Assembly (NCBI RefSeq): GCF_003049505.1
Contig: NZ_PYWN01000036.1
Coordinates: forward strand, 1-64,000
Length of the DNA stretch: 64,000 nucleotides
Origin: Metasolibacillus meyeri
GTDB lineage: Bacteria; Bacillota; Bacilli; Bacillales_A; Planococcaceae
Direction of reading: 5' to 3'
The notes beneath the pieces are model-generated. The model was not told the DNA's origin. It did not search any database and saw only the letters and a program-made list of their open reading frames with translations. Each line of letters begins with the position of its first letter. The stretch's first letter is position 1. Of this stretch, positions 8,653 to 16,914 are shown piece after piece. The position numbers and the translations under genes are program-made.

Positions 8653-10305
8653 ATGGTGATGGAAAGCAAACGTAGTTTTATTATATTAGTAGCAATCATT
8701 AGCGCGTTTGCCATTGCACCGATAGTAGCCATCGCATTTTATACATTTGTTCAAGATGGACAATTGAATATGGAGCAATTACAGCGGTTATTTTTACAGG
8801 ATCGATTATGGAAAACATTATCGAATTCTTTATTACTCGGCTTATTTGTCATTATTGGCACAACAATAATTGCTTTTCCGATGGCACTCATTCGTACAAA
8901 AACGAGCTTAGTAAAATACAATTGGCTAGATATTGTGTTGACAATTCCATTTATGACACCGCCTTATATAGGATCAATGGGCTGGATTTTATTTATGCAG
9001 CATAATGGTTTTTTACAACAATTAGCACCGAGTATGGCATGGCTTTCAGAGCTGTTTTTCACACTTTTTGGCATGGTATTGATTATGAGCCTGCATTTAT
9101 TCCCATTCCTATATTTAATGCTAAAAAATACGTTGCTCCGTATTAATGGTTCATTTTTAGATGCTGCTTTAATTTTTGGAAAAGGTGCTTGGCGCAATTG
9201 GTTTAAAGTTGTTTTACCTTTAGTTGTATCCAGCTATGTGCTTGGGAGCTTGCTTATTTTTATTAAAACGTTAGCAGAATTTGGGACACCTGCAACATTT
9301 GGTAGCCGCATTGGTTTCCCTGTGTTTACAACAGAAATACATTCCTATTTATCAAGATGGCCTGTCGATATTCGCATGGCAACATCCTTATCATTGCTTT
9401 TACTATCGGTTTGTTTAATCGTTTGGTATTTCCAAAATTGGATTGGACGTAAATATACATATGGCGTGCGTTCAGGGAAAACACCTGAAGTGCGAGATGT
9501 TTGGTTTGTAAAGATTGGAGCATGGCTATTTGTTACTATTGTTTTACTATTATCTATAGGTGTGCCTTATTTTTCTATTATCGTAACATCGTTGCAAAAG
9601 GTGCGTGGAAATGGCTTACAAGCGGGGAATTTTACATTTGCGGCATACGCAGAAATATTTACGATTGGTAGCGCAGGCTTTACTGCGTTTATGAATAGCT
9701 TTGTTTTTTCGATTTTAACGGCAATCATTACGGCAGTGCTTGGATTGTGTATTGCACTATATGTGAAAAAAGGACAAACGAAAAAGCAGCAGTTATTGGA
9801 TTTCTTTAGCTTAACGCCAAATATTATTCCAGGTATTGTCTTTGTCGTAGGCTTGATTATGTTTTGGAATTCACCGCTACTGCCTTTTACAATATACAAT
9901 ACGAAAGCAATGGTTGTTGTCACATATTGCGTATTATTTTTACCGTATTCAGTGCAATATACGAAATCTGCATTTACACAATTAGATGCGTCTATTTTTC
10001 AATCAGCAGCTATTTTTGGCCGCAGTAAATGGACTGTGTATGTGCAAATTATTATTCCACTGCTGGGGCAGGGCATTGTGGCAGGGATGATGATGACTTT
10101 TATTATTTCGATGCGCGAGCTTGTAGCAGGTTTGTTAATTTTGCCTCCTTCTGTTGAAACAGGAGCTACCTTTATTTACAGCCAATTTGAGCAGGGTAAT
10201 GTAAGTGTTGGGATGGCTGTAGCTGTTATCACAGTCATCATTACGGTGCTCTTTATGTTTTTACTGGAGTGGATGCAAAAGGGAGGGAAACGAACAAATG
10301 CTTAA
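8653..10305 (+). CDS. Fused ABC transporter permease (iron/aminoethylphosphonate type)
   Basis: A 550-residue protein with about twelve membrane segments: two FbpB-like permease halves in one chain, each with an EAA-type cytoplasmic loop (DAALIFGKGAWRNWFKV and QSAAIFGRSKWTVYVQI). It forms the whole translocation pore for the importer. The ATG at 8653 is preferred: the longer reading from a TTG at 8569 would run through the terminator hairpin and overlap the binding-protein gene. AAAGG lies about 12 bases upstream, a rather long spacing. Confidence 0.87.
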   Translation: MVMESKRSFIILVAIISAFAIAPIVAIAFYTFVQDGQLNMEQLQRLFLQDRLWKTLSNSLLLGLFVIIGTTIIAFPMALIRTKTSLVKYNWLDIVLTIPFMTPPYIGSMGWILFMQHNGFLQQLAPSMAWLSELFFTLFGMVLIMSLHLFPFLYLMLKNTLLRINGSFLDAALIFGKGAWRNWFKVVLPLVVSSYVLGSLLIFIKTLAEFGTPATFGSRIGFPVFTTEIHSYLSRWPVDIRMATSLSLLLLSVCLIVWYFQNWIGRKYTYGVRSGKTPEVRDVWFVKIGAWLFVTIVLLLSIGVPYFSIIVTSLQKVRGNGLQAGNFTFAAYAEIFTIGSAGFTAFMNSFVFSILTAIITAVLGLCIALYVKKGQTKKQQLLDFFSLTPNIIPGIVFVVGLIMFWNSPLLPFTIYNTKAMVVVTYCVLFLPYSVQYTKSAFTQLDASIFQSAAIFGRSKWTVYVQIIIPLLGQGIVAGMMMTFIISMRELVAGLLILPPSVETGATFIYSQFEQGNVSVGMAVAVITVIITVLFMFLLEWMQKGGKRTNA

Positions 10306-11314
10306 CGTCGAAGTTTTAGGAGGGGTTGGCGAGTATGGGCGTAATTGCTTTTACATTGAGGTAGATGGACAAGCAATTTTATTAGATTGTGGCATTATGA
10401 AAAATGCGCAAAAAACGCCACCAAAGTTAACAGCAGCACATGTTGAAAAATTAGTAGCCGTTTTTATTTCGCATTCCCACATCGATCATGTTGGAGCACT
10501 GCCAATTGCTGAGCGGCTAGGCTATGCAGGGCCGATTGTGATGAGTGAGATGACACAGTGCCAGCTTAAACAATGCTATCGCAATACACATATATTTTAC
10601 GAAGATTCTATAGGCGAATGGGTGCCAATTAATGATTATTTAGCTTTCAAGTGGGGCTATAGTGGACATGTCATCGGTAGTGTTTGGTATCAAATTCGTT
10701 TCGTAGATAAAATGATTTTTTATTCGGGTGATTATGTTGTGGATACTTATGTATTGCAGGCGACATTGCCACAGGACAACGTTATATACGATATTGCTTT
10801 AATTGACAGTGGACATGTGGAAAAACATGTGGATAATCAAGCAGTTTTACAGCAAATCGCTCAATTTGTCCAAACATATCCACAGCAACCGATTATTTTT
10901 CCTTCTTCCTTTTCAGGGAAAACTCTTGATATTGCAACATATCTTTTCAAACACACCGCAAGACCTATTTATGTAGAACAGCAATTACAAGCATTGTTTC
11001 AGCAATATATTGCTGTAGGGCAAAATATGAAGTCAGAAAAAGCAGTGAGTGCCCCGTTTTGGTTACCTATGGAGGGTGTAGAAGAGGGGCTCTATTTTGT
11101 AGCAGAACATAGTGAGGTATATTATCCACAGGCAATGGCAGTTTATACAGGATATTTGCAGAAAGAGGATACTTATCCACATTTTTTCTATAAGACCCAC
11201 CCGGATTATGAGGATATTGTAAAATTATCAAAGCAAATACGTGCAAAGCAAGTAATTTATTTTCATAGTACATTTCCAGTACAGCTAGAGGGCTATTCAG
11301 AAAGTCGAAAATAA
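10298..11314 (+). CDS. MBL-fold metallo-hydrolase, last gene of the ABC operon
   Basis: A 338-residue metallo-beta-lactamase-fold protein. It shows the HSHIDHVG zinc motif (HxHxDH type) at about residues 61-68, a later SGH and a YSGDY motif, and a C-terminal His in FHSTFPVQ. The N-terminal GGVGEYGRNC resembles RNase J/CPSF-type enzymes, but the beta-CASP domain is absent or very short. It overlaps the permease gene by eight bases and has GGGAGG upstream. Its place in the operon suggests it hydrolyses the imported compound; that is inference, as no substrate signature is known to me. Confidence 0.75.
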   Translation: MLNVEVLGGVGEYGRNCFYIEVDGQAILLDCGIMKNAQKTPPKLTAAHVEKLVAVFISHSHIDHVGALPIAERLGYAGPIVMSEMTQCQLKQCYRNTHIFYEDSIGEWVPINDYLAFKWGYSGHVIGSVWYQIRFVDKMIFYSGDYVVDTYVLQATLPQDNVIYDIALIDSGHVEKHVDNQAVLQQIAQFVQTYPQQPIIFPSSFSGKTLDIATYLFKHTARPIYVEQQLQALFQQYIAVGQNMKSEKAVSAPFWLPMEGVEEGLYFVAEHSEVYYPQAMAVYTGYLQKEDTYPHFFYKTHPDYEDIVKLSKQIRAKQVIYFHSTFPVQLEGYSESRK

Positions 11315-11386
11315 CCTCTAAACAATCACGTTAAAAGTGAATGTAGAGATATTGAATTCTATGTTTTTAATATGTCAAAGAAGGCA

Positions 11387-11434
11387 ACCACTTTTCTGAA
11401 TGATAAATAAGTTCATTGTTGTCTGAAAAGTGGT
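11387..11434. other. Inverted repeat after the MBL-fold gene
   Basis: ACCACTTTTC (11387-11396) and GAAAAGTGGT (11425-11434) are perfect 10-bp arms with a 28-base loop. No T-run follows, so it may be a weak terminator or a small repeat element. Confidence 0.4.
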
Positions 11435-11484
11435 GCGTTAAGCATGTTGATTGTGCTGAAAGCAATGTGATAGGTAGATACTTT

Positions 11485-12303
11485 TCAGACAACCCTCTTT
11501 CTGATAGTCCGCAAAACTAATCCAATCACCAAATAAAGCAATGTTGTCACAATGCCAGCTGTTGGTGAAACAAAAAACTCCTTGCCCTGAACAATTTGAA
11601 TGTAACCATCTAGCATTAAAGGGTTAATCAACGCATCCTCTGTTGCGTGCATCAAAACAAGTGGCCAAATGCTTCTTGTTATTAAATAAATTTCTGTATA
11701 CATAATCGTCCATACAATCATTGTTAAAATACCGATAATAGCAAATGCTAAACGATTAACGGGTAGTACTGTTGCGATATCGCTTGCTGGTAAAAATACT
11801 AGGAAATAGGGTAGATGCCATGCCCCCCAAACACCTCCGACTGTGATATAAAGCCACCAATCATTCATTTTCAGCTGCAGTAGCTTACTAGTTAAGTAGC
11901 CTCGCCACACCGATTCTTCGAAAATATTTTTAATAAATTGGATAAGAAATACACTTGCAAAAGCAGATATGACAGCCTGCATATTGAAATTAGAAAAATC
12001 AATCCATCCTGTTACATAACCAAATAGCAATAACAGAAATGTTGTAACAGGATAGATTAAAATTGCGACAATATACCATTTCATATTGCCTTTAACATTT
12101 AGTGCAAGCCCCATGTCTCTCCAGCCATCCCCTGCAAATGCTCGTAAAAAAATCGTTGCAAGCAAAGGAATAACTAGCCAAAGCCCCATACCAAGCGTGT
12201 TCCCGTCTGGCTGTTCTGGTATAAAACGATCAATCACAACACCAAACCAGCCACATAATAATGCAACTACAACAAAAATAATGATATTTCTTTTCGTCTT
12301 CAT
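11485..12303 (-). CDS. CPBP family intramembrane metalloprotease
   Basis: A 272-residue polytopic membrane protein with the three CPBP (CAAX protease / bacteriocin-processing) motifs: EESVWRGYL (EExxxR), a following HLPYF, and HATEDAL. These residues form the metal site in the membrane. Members process prenylated proteins or confer bacteriocin self-immunity, but substrates are usually unknown. AAGGAGG precedes the start. It is the second gene after a TetR regulator on the same strand (14-base gap), so that regulator probably controls it. Confidence 0.85.
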   Translation of the reverse strand: MKTKRNIIIFVVVALLCGWFGVVIDRFIPEQPDGNTLGMGLWLVIPLLATIFLRAFAGDGWRDMGLALNVKGNMKWYIVAILIYPVTTFLLLLFGYVTGWIDFSNFNMQAVISAFASVFLIQFIKNIFEESVWRGYLTSKLLQLKMNDWWLYITVGGVWGAWHLPYFLVFLPASDIATVLPVNRLAFAIIGILTMIVWTIMYTEIYLITRSIWPLVLMHATEDALINPLMLDGYIQIVQGKEFFVSPTAGIVTTLLYLVIGLVLRTIRKRVV

Positions 12304-12317
12304 CTCTTATAGCCTCC

Positions 12318-12893
12318 TTATTTTTTGAGTATAGCGATAATCCACTCTGCTTCAGGACAAGGTACCTCAGGGTGCAAGGCGATATGCTGTGCGATGCCTT
12401 GTAAGGAATTCCAAAAGGCAATCGCTAGCGCCTGTGGGTTGCCATCCCTTATTTCATTTAAGCGTTGACCTTCTTCGATAAGGGAGATACTTTTAGTAAT
12501 TAATTTATCTGCCTCAACTAACATTTCTTTTATATCTGCTGGCAAAGTGTCTAAGTGTTGTGCGTTCTCCATTAAAACAAACATTTTGGCTGCAAATGGA
12601 TTGGCACGAATGGTTTGGAAAATATCCTCGGCAATGTATTGGAAAGTCGCCAATGGTGATGTTGTTCCGAAATTTAGCTCCATCTTTAATTTTTCACTAC
12701 CGATTCGAATCAAAGCTTCGTATAATTTCTCTTTTGAGTCAAAATAATGGAAGAGAAGCCCCATGCTCATATTTGCTGCTTTGGCAATATCAGCAATTTT
12801 TGTTTCTCCATAGCCTTTGCGAATAAATAAATCTAAGGCCGTTTGTAAAATGAGCTGTCGTCTCTGTTCTTTTTGCTGCTGTCTACTGTTCAT
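12318..12893 (-). CDS. TetR/AcrR family transcriptional regulator
   Basis: A 191-residue regulator with an N-terminal TetR helix-turn-helix (residues about 10-55, IADIAKAANMSMGLLFHYF) and a helical ligand domain. The ATG at 12893 is chosen because GAGGG lies just upstream; a longer in-frame reading from 13037 has no ribosome site. It precedes the CPBP protease gene in the same transcript and probably represses both. Confidence 0.87.
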   Translation of the reverse strand: MNSRQQQKEQRRQLILQTALDLFIRKGYGETKIADIAKAANMSMGLLFHYFDSKEKLYEALIRIGSEKLKMELNFGTTSPLATFQYIAEDIFQTIRANPFAAKMFVLMENAQHLDTLPADIKEMLVEADKLITKSISLIEEGQRLNEIRDGNPQALAIAFWNSLQGIAQHIALHPEVPCPEAEWIIAILKK

Positions 12894-13163
12894 ATAAAAA
12901 CCCTCTTCTATTGAATTTATTTTCATTGAAATTATATTCAACAAAAGGGGCGCAAATTCCTTCTTTGGAGGCGTAAAAATTTTTCGAAATGGGTATAAGG
13001 ATTTTTGAATAGAGGTATAACTTGGCGAAGAGGGCATAAATAATTCATAGGTGACATGGAAGCTTACACAAATGTAAGGAAATTGAAAGTAAATCCGATA
13101 GAGCGTAAGGAAGTATTTTGCGAAAATAAGGTTAATAAAGCAGACTGGACGGAGGCAATAACA

Positions 13164-13712
13164 ATGAATGAAATGTTAACGAAAGTTTATGATGAATATA
13201 ATCGCTATATATACCACCTTTGCTTAAAGCTTACGCGCAATACATTAGAGGCGGAAGATTTAATGCAGGAAGTATGGGTAAAGGTAGTACGCTATGAAGC
13301 GACAATTGAACAAGTGGATCATGTAAAAGCTTGGCTTACAACAATTACAATGAATACATTCCGCGACCGCTATCGCAAAAATGTAAGACGTAGTAAGTAC
13401 ATGATGAATCAACCTGAACAATTAGACGTACCGATTTTAGATTTGGTTCCCAATAATGAAGTTTCTACAGAGGAACAGGTGGAGAAAGTGGAAATTACGA
13501 AGATCGTGCAAGAGAAAATGCATGAACTTGATGCAATTTACCAAAAAACATTATGGTACTTCTATGTAGACCAGTATTCATTAGCTGAAATCTCAACGTT
13601 AATGAAAGTATCCATCGGTACTGTGAAATCGCGTTTATTCCGTGCGAAGGCGCGTTTAAAAGAAATGCTATTAGCAGATCATAAACTAGCAGATGTCGTC
13701 CTACCAGCTTAA
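13164..13712 (+). CDS. ECF-type RNA polymerase sigma factor
   Basis: A 182-residue sigma-70 family protein of the extracytoplasmic-function group. Region 2 covers residues about 8-75 (with the DLMQEVWVKV segment) and region 4 about 115-170, including LAEISTLMKVSIGTVKSRLFRAK, which contacts the -35 element. GGAGG is eight bases upstream of the ATG at 13164. No anti-sigma gene follows; the next coding region is a convergent MarR gene, so this is either an orphan or its partner lies elsewhere. Confidence 0.87.
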   Translation: MNEMLTKVYDEYNRYIYHLCLKLTRNTLEAEDLMQEVWVKVVRYEATIEQVDHVKAWLTTITMNTFRDRYRKNVRRSKYMMNQPEQLDVPILDLVPNNEVSTEEQVEKVEITKIVQEKMHELDAIYQKTLWYFYVDQYSLAEISTLMKVSIGTVKSRLFRAKARLKEMLLADHKLADVVLPA

Positions 13713-13757
13713 AGGGTAGGGCGATTTTTTAGGATGGACTAGGGTTTTGAGATGCAA

Positions 13758-13862
13758 CGTAGAATAAATTTGAAAAAACGTAGAATAAATCTTTGAAAAC
13801 GTGGAATAAACTCTGAAAAACGGAGAATAAACTTCAGAAAACATAGAATAAATCTGTAAATT
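13758..13862. repeat. 21-bp tandem repeat array, five copies (core CGTAGAATAAA)
   Basis: Units begin at 13758, 13779, 13800, 13821 and 13842. The first 12 bases (C-G-T-A-GAATAAAT and variants) are conserved; the last nine are A-rich and variable. On the minus strand the array reads as a seven-residue repeat (FxxYSxF), but that frame has no ribosome site. The same core occurs twice at 29728-29769. Confidence 0.85.
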
Positions 13863-13902
13863 TATAAAGTGTGGGGCATTATTGTGAGATAAGCTAGAAA
13901 GA

Positions 13903-13935
13903 GGCTGTCCAAAATGGACAGCCCCTTTCATTTTT
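13903..13935. terminator. Terminator hairpin between the repeat array and the MarR gene
   Basis: GGCTGTCC / GGACAGCC with an AAAAT loop, followed by CCTTTCATTTTTT on the plus strand and CTCTTTC on the minus strand. It can serve the convergent MarR gene and the sigma transcript. The stem resembles the one at 3339-3362. Confidence 0.7.
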
Positions 13936-14363
13936 TATTTGAAATTTGCGCACTTAATAAAGATTTGGCGCAAGTTTTCAATTTCTTCCTCTGTCAGCAT
14001 GCCGAAAAGTTGGTGGATTAGTGTGTTTACTTGCTCGCGCGATTCGTTTAAAATGGCTCTGCCCGATTCGGTAATCGTGATTTGCGAAGCGCGGCGGTCA
14101 TTTTCATTTTGTGCTTTTTCGATAAAACCTGATTTTAAAAGCTTTGTTGTTAATACGGTTACGCCACCTGTTGTTACTTTTAAATACTCCGCGATGGCAG
14201 AGGGGCGCTTTGGGCCTTCATTTGCTAAAAAGTCTAAAATTAAAATATGTGATTTCGAAAAACCAAGCTCATTTAAACTATTCCATTCATTGGCAATTCT
14301 ACGTTCTAATGCCGCTACTGCTTCGAAAAGTGGTGTTAAATGCTCATGTTTATGATCACCCAT
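13935..14363 (-). CDS. MarR family transcriptional regulator
   Basis: A 142-residue winged-helix regulator. The recognition core (SAIAEYLKVTTGGVTVLTTKL) is at about residues 55-75 and the beta wing (NENDRRASQITITESG) follows at about 86-101, with helical dimer segments at both ends. It lies just downstream of the Spx-like gene on the same strand (42-base gap), so the two may be cotranscribed. The effector is unknown. Confidence 0.87.
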   Translation of the reverse strand: MGDHKHEHLTPLFEAVAALERRIANEWNSLNELGFSKSHILILDFLANEGPKRPSAIAEYLKVTTGGVTVLTTKLLKSGFIEKAQNENDRRASQITITESGRAILNESREQVNTLIHQLFGMLTEEEIENLRQIFIKCANFK

Positions 14364-14405
14364 GTTTGTTCATCTCCAATTTTCTTTCATACAAAAAAAG
14401 GCGAC

Positions 14406-14807
14406 TTATTCAACCGCCAATTTTTGCAAAGCATTCAGCTCAAACGCACGTACTTTACGTGGGATGAAGCGACGAATGTCCATTTCATTATAACCGACTT
14501 GAATGCGTTTTTCATCGAGTAAAATAGGGCTACGCAACATGCGTGGGTATTTTTGAATTAATGTATATAGCTCTTGAATCGAAAGCTGTTCAATATCGAT
14601 ATCAAGGTTTTTGAAATCGTTTGAGTTCGTTGCGATAATTTCATCTGTTCCATCTTCAGTCATACTTAAAATATTTTTAAACTCAGCTAGTGTTAGTGGC
14701 TGAGAAGTAATGCGTTTCTCATTGTATGAAATATTGTTTTCGTTTAACCATTTTAATGCTTTTCGTGATGAGGAACAGCTTGATTGAGTATAAATTGTTA
14801 CTGACAT
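14406..14807 (-). CDS. spx: Spx/ArsC-family regulator with a CxxS active site
   Basis: A 133-residue protein close to Spx, the Firmicute stress regulator that binds the RNA polymerase alpha subunit C-terminal domain. The TEDGTDEII segment and the late RSPILLDEKRIQVGYNEMD run match the Spx core. The redox switch is altered: residues about 11-14 read Cys-Ser-Ser-Ser, so the second cysteine of the usual CxxC is a serine (codon TCA). It may therefore be a paralogue not activated by disulfide formation; a second Spx elsewhere in the genome is likely. AGAGGAA precedes the ATG. Confidence 0.88.
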   Translation of the reverse strand: MSVTIYTQSSCSSSRKALKWLNENNISYNEKRITSQPLTLAEFKNILSMTEDGTDEIIATNSNDFKNLDIDIEQLSIQELYTLIQKYPRMLRSPILLDEKRIQVGYNEMDIRRFIPRKVRAFELNALQKLAVE

Positions 14808-14834
14808 AATTAAATTCCTCTCTTTCTTTACATT

Positions 14835-14883
14835 AGTAACTTACTTGTAAGGTAATTACTTATATTTATATCTTACAACTAAG
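14835..14883. promoter_or_regulatory. Possible operator region upstream of the Spx-like gene
   Basis: CTTACTTGTAAG (14840-14851) is an inverted repeat with a two-base centre, and a related CTTACAACTAAG lies at 14872-14883, about 32 bases away. Spacing and symmetry suggest two sites for a winged-helix repressor, perhaps the neighbouring MarR protein. No binding data; moderate to low confidence. Confidence 0.35.
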
Positions 14884-15011
14884 TTAATTGTAATGCAATT
14901 GTTTTTTTGAATTTTTTTATTTAGGAAAGCAGTAATTAACTCCTATTTAATGTATACCCGCTTCATTACTAATATATACGTAAAAAATAGAAAAAAGTTT
15001 CATAGAAATAG

Positions 15012-15040
15012 AAAAAAGCTGTGGCATTATGCCAACAGCT
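15012..15040 (-). terminator. Terminator of the ABC-F gene
   Basis: Read on the minus strand, AGCTGT-GGCA pairs with TGCC-ACAGCT and is followed by TTTTTTC. It lies eight bases beyond the ABC-F stop codon. Confidence 0.8.
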
Positions 15041-15047
15041 CTCAACA

Positions 15048-16622
15048 TTACTCTTCTTCTAATTCAATCGTACGACCAGTTGTGAACCAGTCTTGTACGT
15101 TCCAAACTTTTGTGGCAAGACCTTCATAAAAATCAGGCTCATGCGATACAAGTACAATTGTTCCTTTGAATGCTTTCATTGCACGTTTCAATTCCTCTTT
15201 TGCATCGACATCCAAGTGGTTTGTTGGTTCGTCAAAGATTAGCCAGTTGGCTTCATTCATCATGAGTTTACATAGACGTACCTTTGCTTGCTCACCCCCT
15301 GATAATGAGTTAAGCGGGCGAGTAATATGCTCTGTTTTTAAGCCTGCCCGAGCAAGTGCTGCGCGTACTTGTGCTTGCTCCATTGATGGAAAGGCATTCC
15401 ATACATCATCAATCGGTGTGATTTTATCTGCCTTTACCTCTTGCTCGAAGTAAGAAGGGTATAAATAGTCACCGCGAATGACTTTACCACCTAGCGGATT
15501 AATTTTGCCAAGCATCGTTTTTAATAAAGTAGATTTCCCGACACCGTTCATCCCAACAAGGGCAATTTTTTCACCGCGCTCAATTTGGAATGTTAAAGGC
15601 GGTAATAGAGGTTTGTCATAGCCAATTAATAAATTTTCTGCTTCTACTACGTAGCGGCTAGGGGACCGTGCCTCTTTAAAGCCAAATTCAGGTTTCACTG
15701 CTGTTTCAGGTCGATCGATACGTTCAAGGCGATCAAGCTGCTTCGCGCGAGATTTTGCACGACCTGTTGTTGAGTAGCGCGCTTTATTTTTAGCGATAAA
15801 ATCCTCTTGCTTTTTAATAAATTCCTGCTGTTTTTCGTATGCTTCAATATGCTGGCGTTTATTAATTTCAGCAAGCTCTAAAAATTTCTCATATGTTGCT
15901 GTATAGCGGTTCATTTTTGAAAACTCTAAATGGAAAATAACATCGACAACATCGTTCATAAATTCTGTATCATGTGAAATTAATAAAAAGGCATATGGAT
16001 AACCTTTTAAGTAATTTTTCAGCCAAGCAACGTGCTCTTCGTCCAAATAGTTCGTTGGCTCATCTAGTAATAATACTTTTGGCTTTTCTAACAGTAATTT
16101 AGCAAGTAATACTTTTGTACGTTGACCACCAGAAAGTGTGGCAACGTCTCGCTCTAATCCAATTGCATCTAACCCAAGACCACGTGCAACTTCCTCGATT
16201 TTCATATCTAGTGTATAAAAATCGCCTGCATCAAGCGCATCTTGCACTTCTGCCATATCCTCTAGTAATTTCTCTAGCTCTTCAGGTGTAGCCTCCGCCA
16301 TTTTACCTGCGATTTCATTTAGTTCTTCTTCTTTTTTATAAAGAGGTAAAAAAGCATCGCGTAGCACGTCACGCATTGTACGACCTGCTGTTAATACCGC
16401 GTGTTGGTCTAAGTAGCCATAATGCGTGTTGGGTAGCCATTCGACTTTACCAGCATCATGGATTTGCTGTCCTGTAATAATGCCCATAAGTGTTGATTTA
16501 CCAACACCGTTTGCACCAACAAGCCCGATGTGGTCGCCTTCTACAAGACGGAAAGACACATCTTTAAAAAGGGTGCGGTCACCAAATGAATGACCTAAAT
16601 TTTCAACTGTTAATATTGCCAT
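15048..16622 (-). CDS. yfmM: ABC-F family ATPase, YfmM-like
   Basis: A 524-residue soluble protein with two ABC cassettes and no membrane segment, the ABC-F design of ribosome-associated translation factors. The first cassette has GANGVGKST, LSGGQRTKVLLAKLL and LLLDEPTNYLDEEH; the second has GMNGVGKST, LSGGEQAKVRLCKL and IFDEPTNHLDVD. A charged helical linker (P-site tRNA interaction motif region) lies at about residues 240-310. The N terminus resembles Bacillus YfmM. A general translation role is more likely than antibiotic resistance, though resistance cannot be excluded. Confidence 0.87.
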   Translation of the reverse strand: MAILTVENLGHSFGDRTLFKDVSFRLVEGDHIGLVGANGVGKSTLMGIITGQQIHDAGKVEWLPNTHYGYLDQHAVLTAGRTMRDVLRDAFLPLYKKEEELNEIAGKMAEATPEELEKLLEDMAEVQDALDAGDFYTLDMKIEEVARGLGLDAIGLERDVATLSGGQRTKVLLAKLLLEKPKVLLLDEPTNYLDEEHVAWLKNYLKGYPYAFLLISHDTEFMNDVVDVIFHLEFSKMNRYTATYEKFLELAEINKRQHIEAYEKQQEFIKKQEDFIAKNKARYSTTGRAKSRAKQLDRLERIDRPETAVKPEFGFKEARSPSRYVVEAENLLIGYDKPLLPPLTFQIERGEKIALVGMNGVGKSTLLKTMLGKINPLGGKVIRGDYLYPSYFEQEVKADKITPIDDVWNAFPSMEQAQVRAALARAGLKTEHITRPLNSLSGGEQAKVRLCKLMMNEANWLIFDEPTNHLDVDAKEELKRAMKAFKGTIVLVSHEPDFYEGLATKVWNVQDWFTTGRTIELEEE

Positions 16623-16667
16623 ATCGATTCCTCCGATAATTAGTATACAAAGAAAAAACTCGCGGGC

Positions 16668-16853
16668 TTACAACGCCGCGAGCTGTTTATTCAGTTCTGC
16701 AAGTCGTGCTTCCATATTTTCAAGGCGTGCTAGTGCTTGCTTTACAGAATCCGCATGACCTAATGATTCAAGCTTCTCCATATCACCTTGTAAATTAACA
16801 TAATCCATTTTTAGTTCTGCAATTTCTTGCTGTAGTTGAGACTTTGTTAGCAT
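16668..16853 (-). CDS. Small coiled-coil protein (SE1832-type)
   Basis: A 61-residue, almost fully helical protein with heptad-like leucines (AELKMDYVNLQGDMEKLESL). It resembles the short SE1832-type hypothetical proteins of Firmicutes; function unknown. The ATG at 16853 is chosen because AGAGG lies ten bases upstream; the TTG two codons earlier is less well placed. It is encoded just upstream of the ABC-F gene on the same strand and may share its transcript. Confidence 0.7.
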   Translation of the reverse strand: MLTKSQLQQEIAELKMDYVNLQGDMEKLESLGHADSVKQALARLENMEARLAELNKQLAAL

Positions 16854-16914
16854 GAACAAACGACCTCTTTTCGTGTTTTCTGCTGTAGATTATATCATAC
16901 GGAGAGCACTATAC

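Noticed and set aside
13701-13931. Minus-strand open frame with an FxxYSxF heptad
   Set aside because: It is the translation of the 21-bp repeat array; period 21 keeps the frame open by itself. No ribosome site and no conservation beyond the repeat core.
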